A DNA stretch of 64,000 nt, taken from contig CM074699.1 of NCBI GenBank assembly GCA_037367355.1, forward strand, positions 1,116,001 through 1,180,000, written 5' to 3'. The notes below the pieces were generated by a model. The model ran no database searches. It had not been told where the DNA came from and was given only the letters and a program-made list of their open reading frames with translations. Shown in pieces: positions 11,721 through 23,400 of this stretch (its first letter is position 1; every line of letters begins with the position of its first letter). Position numbers and translations under genes: made by a program. Origin of the DNA: Neoscytalidium dimidiatum (Eukaryota > Ascomycota > Dothideomycetes > Botryosphaeriales > Botryosphaeriaceae).

Positions 11721-13410
11721 AGCGATTTATTAGAAAATAGAAAGTATTCTTTTACCCTAATAAGTACTAATAGTATTAGCTATTATAGCGGATATACCTA
11801 GTAGTAAATACGTATAAGAGGTATAGAATATTCTAGGCTTATAGTAACCGCCGTAATATAGAACGGTAGTAGAAAACTAATACCCTAATATACCGACTAA
11901 TAAGGAGCTACTTAATATAATCCTAGAACTTCGAAATAAAAACGTAGTTCTACGTATCTAGCTTATCTAGGTACTAGCTCTACTATCGGCTACTAAGATT
12001 AAGGTCCCGAAACTAGACCTATACTATAGAGACCGAAAGAAGACCTAAATCTTTATTACGTAGTTAAATAACTATATATACTTTATATATGATAACTTCG
12101 CCGGCCCCGCCGAATAAGTTCTATACGCTAGTACCTACCTTAGAGGATCGACGGAATAATAGTTCTAACCTTTTAAGCGGGAGTACTAGGAGAAACTCGT
12201 ATATCTATAGTCCGAAGTAACCTCGATAATCTTTAGCGACTACCGAAACTTTATAAAGTAGCTTAAGGTAGCCTTTAGCGGCGTTAACGAAAACCGTCTA
12301 GCTACTAGGACCCTTATAAGTCTAAAATAGAAAGAAACGGTATAGGACTATATAGCTAAATTCTAAGACGTAGTATACCTCGTAGATAGGTACTCCGATT
12401 TTACGCTATATACCTTCTACTACTAAGGGCTAAGGAACGAGATTAAAGAAGCTATAACGTACTACGAGGAACTAGAAACCCTTAACGATATAATTAAGCT
12501 AGCCCTACTTATAGACAAGCGTTATATAGAGAGGTAGTTCGATAAGAAAGGGTATAACGCTAATACCTCGAGGTAAGCTAGGCCTCGCTATATCTAGGAA
12601 GGAGGCGACGCTATAGAAATAGATAATATAGTCCGACGAGATAAAAGTAGAAATAAGAAGAACGGTAATAATAGAGGTAAGAAAAGAGAATAGAGTAAAA
12701 AAGAAAAAGAGCTCTATAAGAAAGAATTATATATCCGATATAGAGATAAATAGAGCGTAGAGTATAAATACTTAAAGAAAGAGTTACGGAAAGTAGCGGT
12801 AGCTATCTAGAAATAGAAGGTACTACGAGAAATCGCTACTATAAAGGTAGTAGATTATATAGCCCTAAGTTAGATAGCGTGCTACGACGACGATTATACT
12901 ATCTACTAGAGTAATAAGGACGCTATAGAATAGTATCCTAGTAAGCTACGACGACTTAATATAATACTCCGAAAATTAGAAGAGGCTACGAAGGAAGATA
13001 TTAAAAGGTACTTCCTAGCCGACGAAGACCTCGTAAATAGCGAAACCGGAGAACTATACGATAGTATACCGGAATCTAGCGAGGTAGAAACTATCGAGTA
13101 ATAGTAGGACTAGGCTATACTTAATCGAATCGCCGAATACCTAAACTAGTACGGGGATATAAGAAATATCGAATCTAGTTATACCCCTACGATCTACTAG
13201 ACCCCCGGACCGAGAATAGATCTACTACCGTAATAGTACTAGATAAAGAACGGAAAACTTAGCTTATAGTTTTTCGAGAACGACGTATAGTACCCCTAGA
13301 AGGAATCGCTATTAAAAACGGCCGATAAGATAGTATCCTAGCTTAAAGGAGAAGCCTAGGGAATATAGTAGTAACGAGACCTTACGTCTCTACGCGATAT
13401 AAATTATACT

Positions 13411-13446
13411 TCTCTCTGTTGCAGTACGACTACTGTTACTGGCACC
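13411..13446. other. Short patch escaping the RIP pattern, element B
   Basis: Contains TCTGTTGCAG and TACTGG, with several TpG and CpA, although the surroundings have none. A and C have a 63-base segment here and B 59, so B carries an indel. This is where B's frame changes between gag and protease. Confidence 0.6.
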
Positions 13447-14117
13447 TATAATAGATACCGAATAAAAAATACGGTAAACTAACCTTCTAGTACTAGGTAC
13501 GTAACGAATAAATCTACTAGAGGCGTAAGATTAAGTAAGGGCGATAAACTCGATAGAAGGATACTCCGATCCTAGTCGAAGAATAGAACGAGTATATACG
13601 CTACGAGATATTAAAAAACTAGATAGCTCCCCTAGCTAGAGACCCTAGAAGGGGCTAATACGAAGGTTTCTTAACTAGGTTATATACTTAATATTAAACG
13701 AAATATCTCGTAAGTAGAAAGAACTTAAAATACTACTAGAAGTACTAGTTACTATTAAAGGAACTACTACGTTAGTAATAATTAATAGTAGAGCGTAAGG
13801 AAATTTCGTAGATCCTAAATTTCTTAGGAAGAACGACTTGCTATTCTAACCTAAAAAACGGCCCTACGAATTTAGTACGTTCGACGGGTTATCGATAGAA
13901 TACGATAAGGGTTAGGTAAGAATCGAGACCGGTTAGATACGAATAACCCTCGGAGATTATAAAGAACGAATTAACCTAGACGTAATAATAAGCCCGAACT
14001 ACGATATCGTCTTCGGGATACCCTAGTTAAAAACCTACGACCCGTATATTAGCTAGAGTATAGAAACTATAACGTTCCTTAAAGATAACTATAAGCGACA
14101 CCTCGCGAACCTCGAAG

Positions 14118-14192
14118 TAAAAGAGCTAGAGCTAAAGAGCCTAAGCTAAGAGCTAGAGCTAGAGAGCTAGAGCTAAAAGCTAGAGCTAAAAC
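14118..14192. repeat. AGAGCT hexamer repeat, element B
   Basis: Imperfect units AGAGCT/AGCTAG in the protease-RT linker, coding Glu/Leu/Lys. Same position as the repeats in A and C. Confidence 0.85.
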
Positions 14193-17100
14193 TATTCGGA
14201 GAGTACCCGGTAGAGGCTAAGAGGATATCCTTTAATACCCTACTACGTATAAAAAAACGAGGAGAGTAAGCTTATATCGTCTATATTAAGCCTAGCTTAG
14301 AATAAGAACGCCGAATTATAGTATAGATTAGAAAACGGACCCTAGAAGTCGATACTTTCCGGCTACTTAAAGGAGACTATCCGAAGAGAATCTACGAGGC
14401 CAGCCAGGTAGACCATAACTAGATAGCGTAGCGGAAATACTACGGACTGAGAAAGTACCCCCGGAATTCTAGAAATACGCCGAATTATTTTAAGAAAGAG
14501 GTAAAGAATTATTACTTAAGCATAAGCTATAGAACTATAAAATACCTCTATTACTAGGGACGCAGCCTACGTTTAAGCCTATTTATTCCCTCTCGGAAAA
14601 CGAGGCCGAAGTACTAAGGGAGTATCTCGAAACGAACCTAGAAAGAGGATATATCTAACTCTCTACGTTACTAGCCGGATACCCTATCCTATTCGTACCT
14701 AAGAAAAATAGTAAGCTTCGCCTCTATATCGATTATAGGTAACTAAACGATATTACGATAAAAAACCGATACCCGTTACTATATATCGATAAATTATAGG
14801 ATAGACTAAGAAAAGTTAAATACTTTACTAAGCTAGACCTTAGAGAAGGTTATTACCTCGTTCGGATAAAGGAAGGTAAAGAATAGAAAACAGCTTTCTA
14901 AATAAGATTTAGATATTACGAGTATACGATAATACCGTTCGGCCTTACTAATATACCGGCTACGTTCTAAAGCCTAGTTAATAATATACTACGACCGTAT
15001 TTAGACGTATTCGCACTAGCCTATCTAGACGATATCCTAATATACTTAGAAACGCTCGAAGAATATACTAAGTACGTATATAAAGTCCTATAGGCACTAG
15101 AGGAACGGAACCTCCGAATAGCCCCTAATAAAAGCGAATAGTATATATAGAAGACTAAGTACCTCGGGTTTATTATTACCCTAGGATATATTAGTATAGA
15201 CGAGAAGAAACTAAACGCGATAAAAGAATAGCCTACGCCAAAAACCGTTAAAGAAGTATAATTCTTTCTTAGCTTTACTAACTTTTACCGGAAGTTTATC
15301 CTAAACTATATAAAGGTATTAGCTCCGCTTATAGATTTAACTAAAAAGAAGTATAGATTTATATAGGGAGAAAGATAGTAGAATACTTTCGACTTATTAA
15401 AACGAATATTTATAGAAGCCCCGGTATTAGAACTATTCTACCCCGACCTACCTATAACGGTAGAAACCGATATATCGGACTACGCTATAGGAGTAGTTTT
15501 AAGCTAGCTAGACGAGTAAGATAGACTATATCCTATCGCGTATTACTTCTAAAAGATAATAGGTCTAGAAAGGAACTACGACGTCTATAATAAAGAACTC
15601 CTAGCCGTTATTACGGCCTTTAAAGAATAGAGATATTACCTTAAAGGAGCTAAGTACTAGATTATAGTCTACTACGACTATAAGAACCTCTTATACTTTA
15701 CTACTACGAAAGAACTAAACCGAAAGTAGATTAGGTAGGCTAAAGAGCTAGTATTCTACGATATAAAAATTATCTACCGGAAGAAATCGGAAAATACTCG
15801 CGTAGACGCGCTAAGTAGAAGAGTCGACTATATAGAAGAAAAGCTAAAACTATAACCGGTAATACTAGTAGAATAGAAAGACGGGTCTTTTATACCCGAT
15901 AAACGCTAAATCTCCGCTATATATAGAAGAAAGAAGAAACCCGATAGGTCGCTTACCCCGGCTAGGCGAGTAGCCTCGGCGATACGCCTAGAAAGCTACG
16001 AATAGGATTATAAAATCCGAGAAGCCTACGTGGAAGATACTACGATATAAGAAATTAGAAATCTAGAAAACGACCCCTAAGTAACTAGAGACGTAGAAGA
16101 AATAATCCTATTTTTAGGATTAGTCTACGTCCCAGTAAAACTACGGGAGGAACTCGTAAAGGATATATATAAGGCCCTAGTATATAGTTATTAAGGAGCC
16201 GAGAAGACGATCGAGAGGATTACGAGAAATTATTACTTTCTAGGGCTTAGAAGGATAGTCTAACGGATAGTTACGTAATATAACCTCTATATTCGAAGTA
16301 AGGCGGCGAGATACGTACCCTACGGACTACTCTAGCTATTATCGGTATCTAAGCGCCCTTAGTAATCTATCTCGCTAGATTTTATTACGGACCTACCTAA
16401 GTTAGAAGAACTACTTACTAGAGTTAAGTACGACTTAGTACTAGTTATCGTAGATAAAATAACGAAATACGTATACTACCTACTATACCTAAAGAAGGTA
16501 AACGCGGAAGACCTTATATATACGTTCTTAAGAACTATCCTTAGTAACTACGGGTTACTAGAAGAACTCGTATCGGATAGAGATAGACTATTTATATTAC
16601 GATTCTAGTAGACTCTTACTAAATAACTTAAAGCAAAATATAAACTCTTAACTACGGTATATCCGTAAATAGACGGATAGATAGAACGGACTAATTAGAC
16701 GCTAGAGTAATACCTATACTATTACCTTAACTATATATAGGATAACTAGGTAGAATTACTACTTCTAGCCTAGTTCGCGTATAATAGCTCTAAGATATTA
16801 GTAATATAAGAATCGCCGTTCTACGCTAATTACGGTTACGAGCCGTCGGCCTATAAAGAACCGATACCGAGTAAATTACTAGCCTAAAAGGAAATCCTTA
16901 AAGCCGACTAGCTAAAGATACTCTACGAATAGTTATACTTAGACCTAGAATTCGTAGCCCTACGAATAGATAAATACTACGATAAGCGGCACTAGGAGGC
17001 ACCGTAGCTAAAGAAGAAGGATAAAGTCTACCTCCTTAGAAAAAATATTAGAATAAGGCGGCTAAATAACAAGCTAGATTTTAAGAAAATAGGACTATTT

Positions 17101-17510
17101 AAAATCGAAGAAAAAATCGGGAAGGTTAATTTCCGCCTTAAACTACTAGAAATAATACGGATATACCCTATTTTTTACGTATCCCTTCTAGAACTAGTAC
17201 CGAAGAACGCTAAAACTATAACCTAAACGGAAGAAATACTTCTAGAAAATCCGGACGCCGATAAAAACCGAGATTAGGAAGTAGAAAAAGTCCTTAATAG
17301 CGGCTATATTAACGGTTAATTCCGATATCTCCTTAAATAGAAGGGAGAATAGAACGATACCTAAGAACCGCTAGAAAACTATAACGGATATAGATAACTT
17401 ATTAATAAGTTCTATCGTCGAAACCCGGATTAACTAATACCGCCGACTCGTTAAATATAAAGAATCTAAAATCGAAATCGGGAAACGGAGACTACCGCGC
17501 CTAATTAACT

Positions 17511-18188
17511 AGCTCGGAACTCTCGGACGGCGTAGTAGTAGAACTAACGCTAGATAACCTAATAGAATAGGACGGACCCGTAATAGCGTTAGCTAAGACG
17601 TCGCTACGTATACGCTTTACTAATCGCTCCTCTATAGCGCTCTTAGAGTTAATAGAATTTCTAGCCCCGCGAGCTATCTCTAAGCAATCTAGCTCCTTAA
17701 GATCCTTAATAGACTACGCCTTCTTATTTAGTATTAAGCTACCACGGCGTTATAGTAAGACCTTCTATTTCCGAGAACGCTCTAGATGGGACGAAGCGGC
17801 GCGTAACTTAGACGTTAGCTTAGAAATAGTATCTAAGGCCTCTACTTTATCCGCGGTAACCTTTATAATAGCACGCTCTAGACGAACGACTAGAAGGAAA
17901 AAGTTAGAATAAGTTAAATAAGATTAAGGAAAACTTATAATTACCTTCTTCTATACTACTAGCGTCGTAATAGATATTACCGCGACGAGTATACTCGCCG
18001 TAACGCGAGTACTCTAGAGTAATACGATATACTACCGCCTTATCCTTCTCCTCTAATAAAAGGTAACGAGTATAAGAAATCGGTATATCTAGGCCTAGAA
18101 GGTTATATAAAGAATTAATCTTCATTCGAATCACTGCTTTGAAACTGCTTATACGTCCTTTACTACTTAAGATTATTATAGGAAACAC
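17511..18188 (-). pseudogene. Element B antisense frame: cysteine cluster plus charged helix (RIP-damaged)
   Basis: Antisense to B's gag-pol, between the chromodomain and the polypurine tract. The frame from 18188 is open to 17904. It contains the spacing C-x2-C-x2-C-x7-C-x9-C with Tyr in place of Cys, around residues 59-82 (YSRYGEYTRRG). Beyond the stop at 17904 the same frame continues through a Lys/Glu/Leu-rich, helix-prone segment and ends SSTTTPSESSELVN-stop at 17511, the same C-terminus as in A and C. I recall short Cys-cluster/coiled-coil hypothetical proteins of this general form in many ascomycete genomes, but could not check this. Confidence 0.7.
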
Positions 18189-18270
18189 TTATAATAAAGA
18201 AAAATAAAGAAATAAGAAAAGCCTAGAAAGATATAGGTAAACGGATAAATCTTCGGGCCGAAGATCTCTA

Positions 18271-18283
18271 AGGAGGGGGGTAG
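18271..18283 (+). other. Element B polypurine tract
   Basis: AGGAGGGGGGTAG directly before the 3' LTR start at 18284. Confidence 0.75.
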
Positions 18284-19009
18284 TATTACGAACCCTAGAA
18301 TATACGGGCTTTATAGTATAGGGCTAGTATCTGGGAAAAGAGTGAGCCTAAACCCTATATATAGTAGAGCCGCACTCCCTAAACCCGCACGGGAAGACTA
18401 AGAATATAAGACGACGGCGCGTACGGGGACACTAGTAGGCAATAACGACTACCCGTACGGAAAGAATACCTACGGACGTAATAACTAGAAAGAAGGCACG
18501 GACTAACGTAGAGCTCGTAGGAGACGAAGAGTCGTACGGGAGGGAAGTAGGAAAGCCAATAAGAATAAATACTACGGGATAAGAGTATAGCGGTAATATC
18601 GTCCGCTAGTACTAGTAGAAGTCGGATTCTAGAAAAGAGGCGTTAGATACCCGAGTTACGTAGAATCTATTAGGCCTATCTAGAGATTAAAAGCCTTAGT
18701 ACTAATCTAACTCTTAGATTAATCTAATACTACGACTAATCTAATAGTCGTTCTAATTCCTAGATTATTATAGCTTTCCTATAGTATATAGACACGCTCG
18801 TTAGATAGTATCTTAACCCTCGTAGTTAACTTAAAGTTCTAATTCGATACTATATTAACTTAAAGATAATAAGGCCTATCGAACTCCTATATTACGTAAC
18901 TTCTTATTCTATTATCGCTTCCCTTTCCTCGTCTTTAAGGTAAACCCTTCGATAAACCCGAACCTACTAGGTAACTTCGAAGCCTAGTAGTAGAGGCCCC
19001 GTCGTTATA
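18284..19009 (+). repeat. Element B 3' LTR
   Basis: 726 bp, uninterrupted. The sequence AGTCGGATTCTAG near 18620 is the intact target that element A cut in the 5' copy. It ends GTCGTTATA and is followed by attag gcctt, which is element D LTR sequence. Confidence 0.9.
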
Positions 19010-19019
19010 ATTAGGCCTT
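19010..19019 (-). repeat. Element D 3' LTR, 10-bp piece between B and C
   Basis: ATTAGGCCTT matches GTTAGGCCTT at 41010-41019 in D's other LTR. The last five bases are the target duplicated by element C; the LTR continues at 26960. Confidence 0.7.
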
Positions 19020-19653
19020 TATAACGACGGGGCCTCTACTAGGCTTAGTCACCGAGTTGAGTTTGTCGAAGGGTTTACCTGCAAAGGCGAGGAAAGGAGC
19101 GATAATGTAATAAGGATTACGATATGGGTTCGACCAGGCCTTGTTCTACTCCCAAGTTAATATAGTATCGAATGAACTTTAAGTTAACTCGAAGTATCAC
19201 TATCTAGCAGTGTGTCTATATCTATGGGAAAGCTATAAATATCTGGGATTATAGTATTAGATTGGAGCCTTAGATTGGGTTTAGATTAGTTCTAATCCCG
19301 GGGTCCGCATGGGTTTCGTAACTCGGGCGCTAAACTCACTGCTTTGGGAATCCGACTTCTAGTGCTGGCGGACGATATTACCGCTATCTTTCCTTATCGG
19401 CTTTCCTAATTCCCGCCCGTGCGATCCTTCGTCCTACGGCTCTGGTGGCCCGTGCCCTTTCTAGTCGTTACGCCCGTGGCGTCCTTCCGTGCGGATAGTC
19501 GTTGGCGCCTACTGCGTTCCGTGCGCTGTTATCCGTGTTCTGGTCTTCGTGCAGGCTTGGAGTGCGGCTCTACGTGAAACTTCAGAGGCCTTGCGGCTCT
19601 TTTCCCGCGGGCTCGCGGCCCTCGCGACTATAAAGCCCGTAAGGTTCGTAATA
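19020..19653 (-). repeat. Element C 3' LTR (lightly mutated)
   Basis: Keeps many CpA and TpG (for example GTTTGTCGAAG and ACCTGCAAAGG) where the 5' LTR has TpA (GTTTATCGAAG, ACCTTAAAGAC). Gives a direct before/after view of the mutation type. Any open reading frame here is within the LTR and not a gene. Confidence 0.88.
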
Positions 19654-19670
19654 CTACCCCCTCCTTGGGA
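19654..19670 (-). other. Element C polypurine tract
   Basis: On the minus strand CCCAAGGAGGGGGTAG abuts the 3' LTR. Confidence 0.7.
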
Positions 19671-19699
19671 TCTTCGGCCCGAAGATTCTTCTGTTTAGC

Positions 19700-20385
19700 C
19701 TATATCTTGGGTTTCTATCGTTTCTTTATTTTTTCTTCTTAAATAAGTCTCGTCCCGTTATACCTGCCCAAGCGTAGCGTGACTCATAGAAGGCTAAGCG
19801 TAAGTCTTTAGCCTCTAAAATTAACCTTAGTAAGAGGATACCTATTCCACACCAGCGTGTTGCTGGCGAACGCCGTCGTAAGCCGGGCGAGATAAATGGT
19901 TTATAGAATAGACCTTAGCTATAAACGTTATAGCGAATACGTTCGTCGGGGCTTATCCGCCTACAATAGTAGCGGCAGAGGATTCTATTCGTTTAAGTTT
20001 TTCGAACTGCGCTAACTGCCGTAGTTTTCCGGTTAAAGCGCGCTATCGATAAGGCCGAGTTAGAGGAGCAAGCGGTGCTAGATCTTCTTTAGAAGAATAT
20101 AGCCCGGTTATAGCGTATTCGTAAGCAGCGAGACCTATTACGCCGCCGTAGGAGCCTAATGATTTGAAGGCGTGAGCCGTTGGGATCTTGAGGCTAGATC
20201 GTTTAGAGGCCGCTCGCGAGGCGGGGGATCCTATTAACTCTAAGGACGCCGAGGAGGAGCGATTAGTAAAGCGTATACGTGGCGACGTCTTAGCTAACGC
20301 TACTACGGGTCCGTCCCGTTCCGTCGGGTCGCTTGGCGTTAGTTCTACTACTACGCCGTCCGAGAGCTCCGAGCCGGTTAATTAG
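19700..20385 (+). pseudogene. Element C antisense frame: best preserved copy
   Basis: Antisense to gag-pol, in the lightly mutated part of C. From 19920 the frame reads YKRYSEYVRRGLSAY, giving C-x2-C-x2-C-x7-C-x7-C if Tyr codons TAY were TGY. Next comes a charged, helix-prone stretch (DKAELEEQAVLDLL, then RIRKQRDLLRRRRS) with a few stops. One frame shift follows, then an open segment 20188-20385 ending TTTPSESSEPVN-stop. All three family members end in the same way. The product was probably a 200-250 residue protein; function unknown. Confidence 0.7.
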
Positions 20386-20439
20386 GCGCGGTAGTCTCCG
20401 TTTTCTAATTTCGATTTTAGGTCCTTTATATTTGACGAG

Positions 20440-23400
20440 TCGGCGGTATTAGTTGATCCGGGTTTCGACGATAGAACTTATTAATAAGTTGTCTACATCC
20501 GTCGTAATTTTCTAGCGGTTCCTAGATATCGTCCTATTCTTCTTTCTATTTAAGAAGGTACCGGAATTAACCGTCGATATAGCCGCTATCGAGGACTTTC
20601 TCTACTTCCTAATCTCGGTTTTCGTCGGCGTCTAGATTTTTTAGGAGTATCTCTTCCGTATAGGTTACGGTTTTAGCGTTCTTTGGTGCTGGTTCTAGGA
20701 GGAATACGTAAAAAACGGGGTATATCCGTATCGTTTCTAGTAATTTAAGGCGGAAATTAACTTTCCCGATTTTTTCTTCGATCCTAAATAGTTCTATTTT
20801 CTTAAAATCTAGCTTATTATTTAGCCGCCTTATTCTAATATTTTTTCTAAGGAGGTAGACTTTATCCCCCTTCTTTAGCTACGGTGCCTCCTAGTGCCGC
20901 TTATCGTAGTATTTACCTATTTATAGGGCTACGAATTCTAGGTCTAGGTATAACTATTCGTAGAGTACCTTTAGCTAGTCGGCTTTAAGAATTCCCTTTT
21001 AGGCTAGTAATTTACTCGGTATCGGTTCTTTATAGGCCGATGGCTCGTAACCGTAATTAGTATAGAACGGCGATTCTTATATTACTAATGCCTTAGAGCT
21101 ATTATACGCGAACTAGGCTAGGGGTAGTAATTCTACCTAGTTATCCTATACGTAATTAAGGTAATAGCGTAGGTATTACTCTAGCGTCTAATTAGTTCGT
21201 TCTATCTATCTATCTATTTACGGATATACCGTAGTCGAGAGTCTATATTTCGCTCTAAGTTATTTAGTAAGAGTCTACTAGAATCGTAATATAAATAGTC
21301 TATCTCTATCCGATACGAGTTCTTCTAGTAACCCGTAGTTACTAAGGATAGTTCTTAAGAACGTATATATAAGGTCTTCCGCGTTTACCTTCTTTAGGTA
21401 TAGTAGGTAGTACGCGTACTTCGTTATTCTATCTATAATAACTAGTACTAAATCGTACTTAACTCTAGTAAGTAGTTCTTCCGACTTAGGTAGGTCCGTA
21501 ATAAAATCTAGCGAGATAGATTACTAAGGGCGCTTAGATGCCAGTAATAGCTAGAGTAGTCCGTAGGGTACGTATCTCGCCGCCTTACTTCGAATATAGA
21601 GGTCGTATTACGTAACTATCCGTTAGACTGTCCTTCTAAGCCCTAGAAAGTAGTAATTTCTCGTAATCCTCTCGATCGTCTTCTCGGTTTCTTAATAACT
21701 ATACGCTAGGGCCTCGTATATATTCTTTACGAGTTCCTCCCGTAGTTTTACCGGGACGTAGATTAATCCTAAAAATAGAATTATTCCATCTACGTCTTTA
21801 GTTACTCGGGGGTCGTTTTCTAGATTTCCGATTTCTTATACCGTAGCGTCTTCCGCGTAGGCTTCTCGAATTTTACGATTCCATTCGTAGCTTTCTAGGC
21901 GTATCGCTAAGGCTACTAGCCTAGCTAGGGTAAGCGATCTATCGGGTTTCTCCTTTCTTCTATATATAGCGGAGATCTAGCGTTTATCGGGTATAAAAGA
22001 CCCGTCTCCCTACTCTACTAGTATTACCGGTTATAGTTCTAGCTTCCCTTCTATATAGTCGGTTCTTCTACTTAGCGCGTCTACGCGGGCGTTTTCTAAT
22101 CCCTTTCGGTAGGTAATCTTTATATCGTAGAACGCTAGTTCTTTAGCCTACCTAATCTATCTTCGATTTAGTTCTTTCGTAGTAGTAAAGTATAAGAGGT
22201 TCTTATAGTCGTAGTAGACTATAACCTAGTGCTTAGCTCCTTCGAGGTAGTGTCTCCATTCTTTAAAGGCCGTAACGATAGCTAGGAGTTCTTTATCGTA
22301 GACGTCGTAGTTCCTTTCTAGACCTATTATCTTTCGGGAATAATACGCGATAGAATATAGTCTACCTTACTCGTCTAGCTGGCTTAAAACTACTCCGATA
22401 GCGTAGTCCGATACGTCGGTTTCTATCGTTATAGGTAGGTTAGGGTAGAATAGTCCTAAGACCGGTACTTCTATAAATATTCGTTTTAATAAGTCGAAAG
22501 TATTCTACTATCTTTCTCTCTATATAAATCTATATTCTTTTTTAGTTAAATCTATAAGCGGAGCTAATACCTTCGTATAGTTTAGAATAAACTTCCGGTA
22601 AAAGTTAGTAAAGCTAAAGAAGGATTACACTTCTTTAATAGTTTTTGGCGTAGGCTATTCTCTTATCGCGTCTAGTTTCTTCTCGTCTATACTAATATAT
22701 CCTAGGGTAATAATAAACCCGAGGTACTTAGTCTTTTATATATACTATTCGCTCTTATTAGGGGCTATCCGGAGGTTCCGTTTCTCTAGTACCTATAGGA
22801 CTTTATACACGTACTCGGTATATTCTTCGAGCGTTTCTAAGTATATTAGGATATCGTCTAGGTAGGCTAGTACGAATACGTCTAAATACGGTCGTAGTAT
22901 ATCGTTAACTAGGCTCTAGAACGTAGCCGGTATATTAGTAAGTCCGAATAGCATTACCGTATACTCGTAATATCCGAATCTTATTCGGAAAGCCGTCTTC
23001 TATTCTTTACCTTCTTTTATCCGGACGAGGTAATAACCTTCCCTAAGGTCTAGCTTAGTAAAGTATTTAGCTTTTCTTAGTCTATCCTATAATTTATCGA
23101 TACGTAGTAACGGATATCGGTTTTTTACCATAATATCGTTTAATTATCTATAGTCGATATAGAGGCGGAGCTTGCTATTTTTCTTAGGTACGAATAAGAT
23201 AGAGTATCCGGCCGGTAACGTAGAGGGTCGGATATATCCTCTTTCTAGGTTCGTTTTAAGATACTCCCTTAGTACCTCGGCCTCGTTCTTAGAAAGAGAG
23301 TAGATAGGCTTAAACGCGGGCTACGTTCCTAGTAATAGGGGTATTTTATAGTCCTATAGCTTATACTTAGGTAATAATCCTTTACCTCTTTCTTAAAATA

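Larger units (their letters stand above)
11716..17454 (+). pseudogene. Element B gag-pol remnant
   Basis: Best example in the block. The gag capsid is at about 12000-12550. The protease at about 13720-14100 has the active site as NSRA instead of DSGA near 13785, with DIVFGIP at 14003. The RT runs about 14580-15250 with FTKLDL and intact YLDD at 15022-15033. RNase H follows (ETDISDYAIG near 15470), then integrase (zinc-finger region near 16150-16300, core DFITDLP near 16380), and a chromodomain at 17280-17430 (EVEKVL, YLLK-stop-KG, T-stop-EP), stopping at 17452-17454. RT through chromodomain is one frame for 2.9 kb with only Trp/Gln-type stops. Gag is in the same frame; the protease segment is offset. 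Confidence 0.93.
3348..19009 (+). mobile_element. Element B: plus-strand Ty3/gypsy chromovirus split by element A
   Basis: The 5' LTR is in two pieces, 3348-3704 and 11310-11692, separated by element A plus one copy of A's target duplication. The internal region runs 11693-18283 and the 3' LTR is 18284-19009. Both LTRs begin TATTACGAAC and end CGTTATA, consistent with TG..CA ends changed by RIP. Gag, protease, RT, RNase H, integrase and chromodomain follow in that order on the plus strand. The bases flanking the two ends (gcttc left, attag right) do not match, and the flanks belong to two different elements (F and D), so the present ends are probably a recombination product. Confidence 0.88.

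Noticed and set aside
19489..19698. 69-codon plus-strand open frame
   Set aside because: Within the lightly mutated 3' LTR of element C and crossing into its polypurine tract; explained by less RIP, not by a gene.
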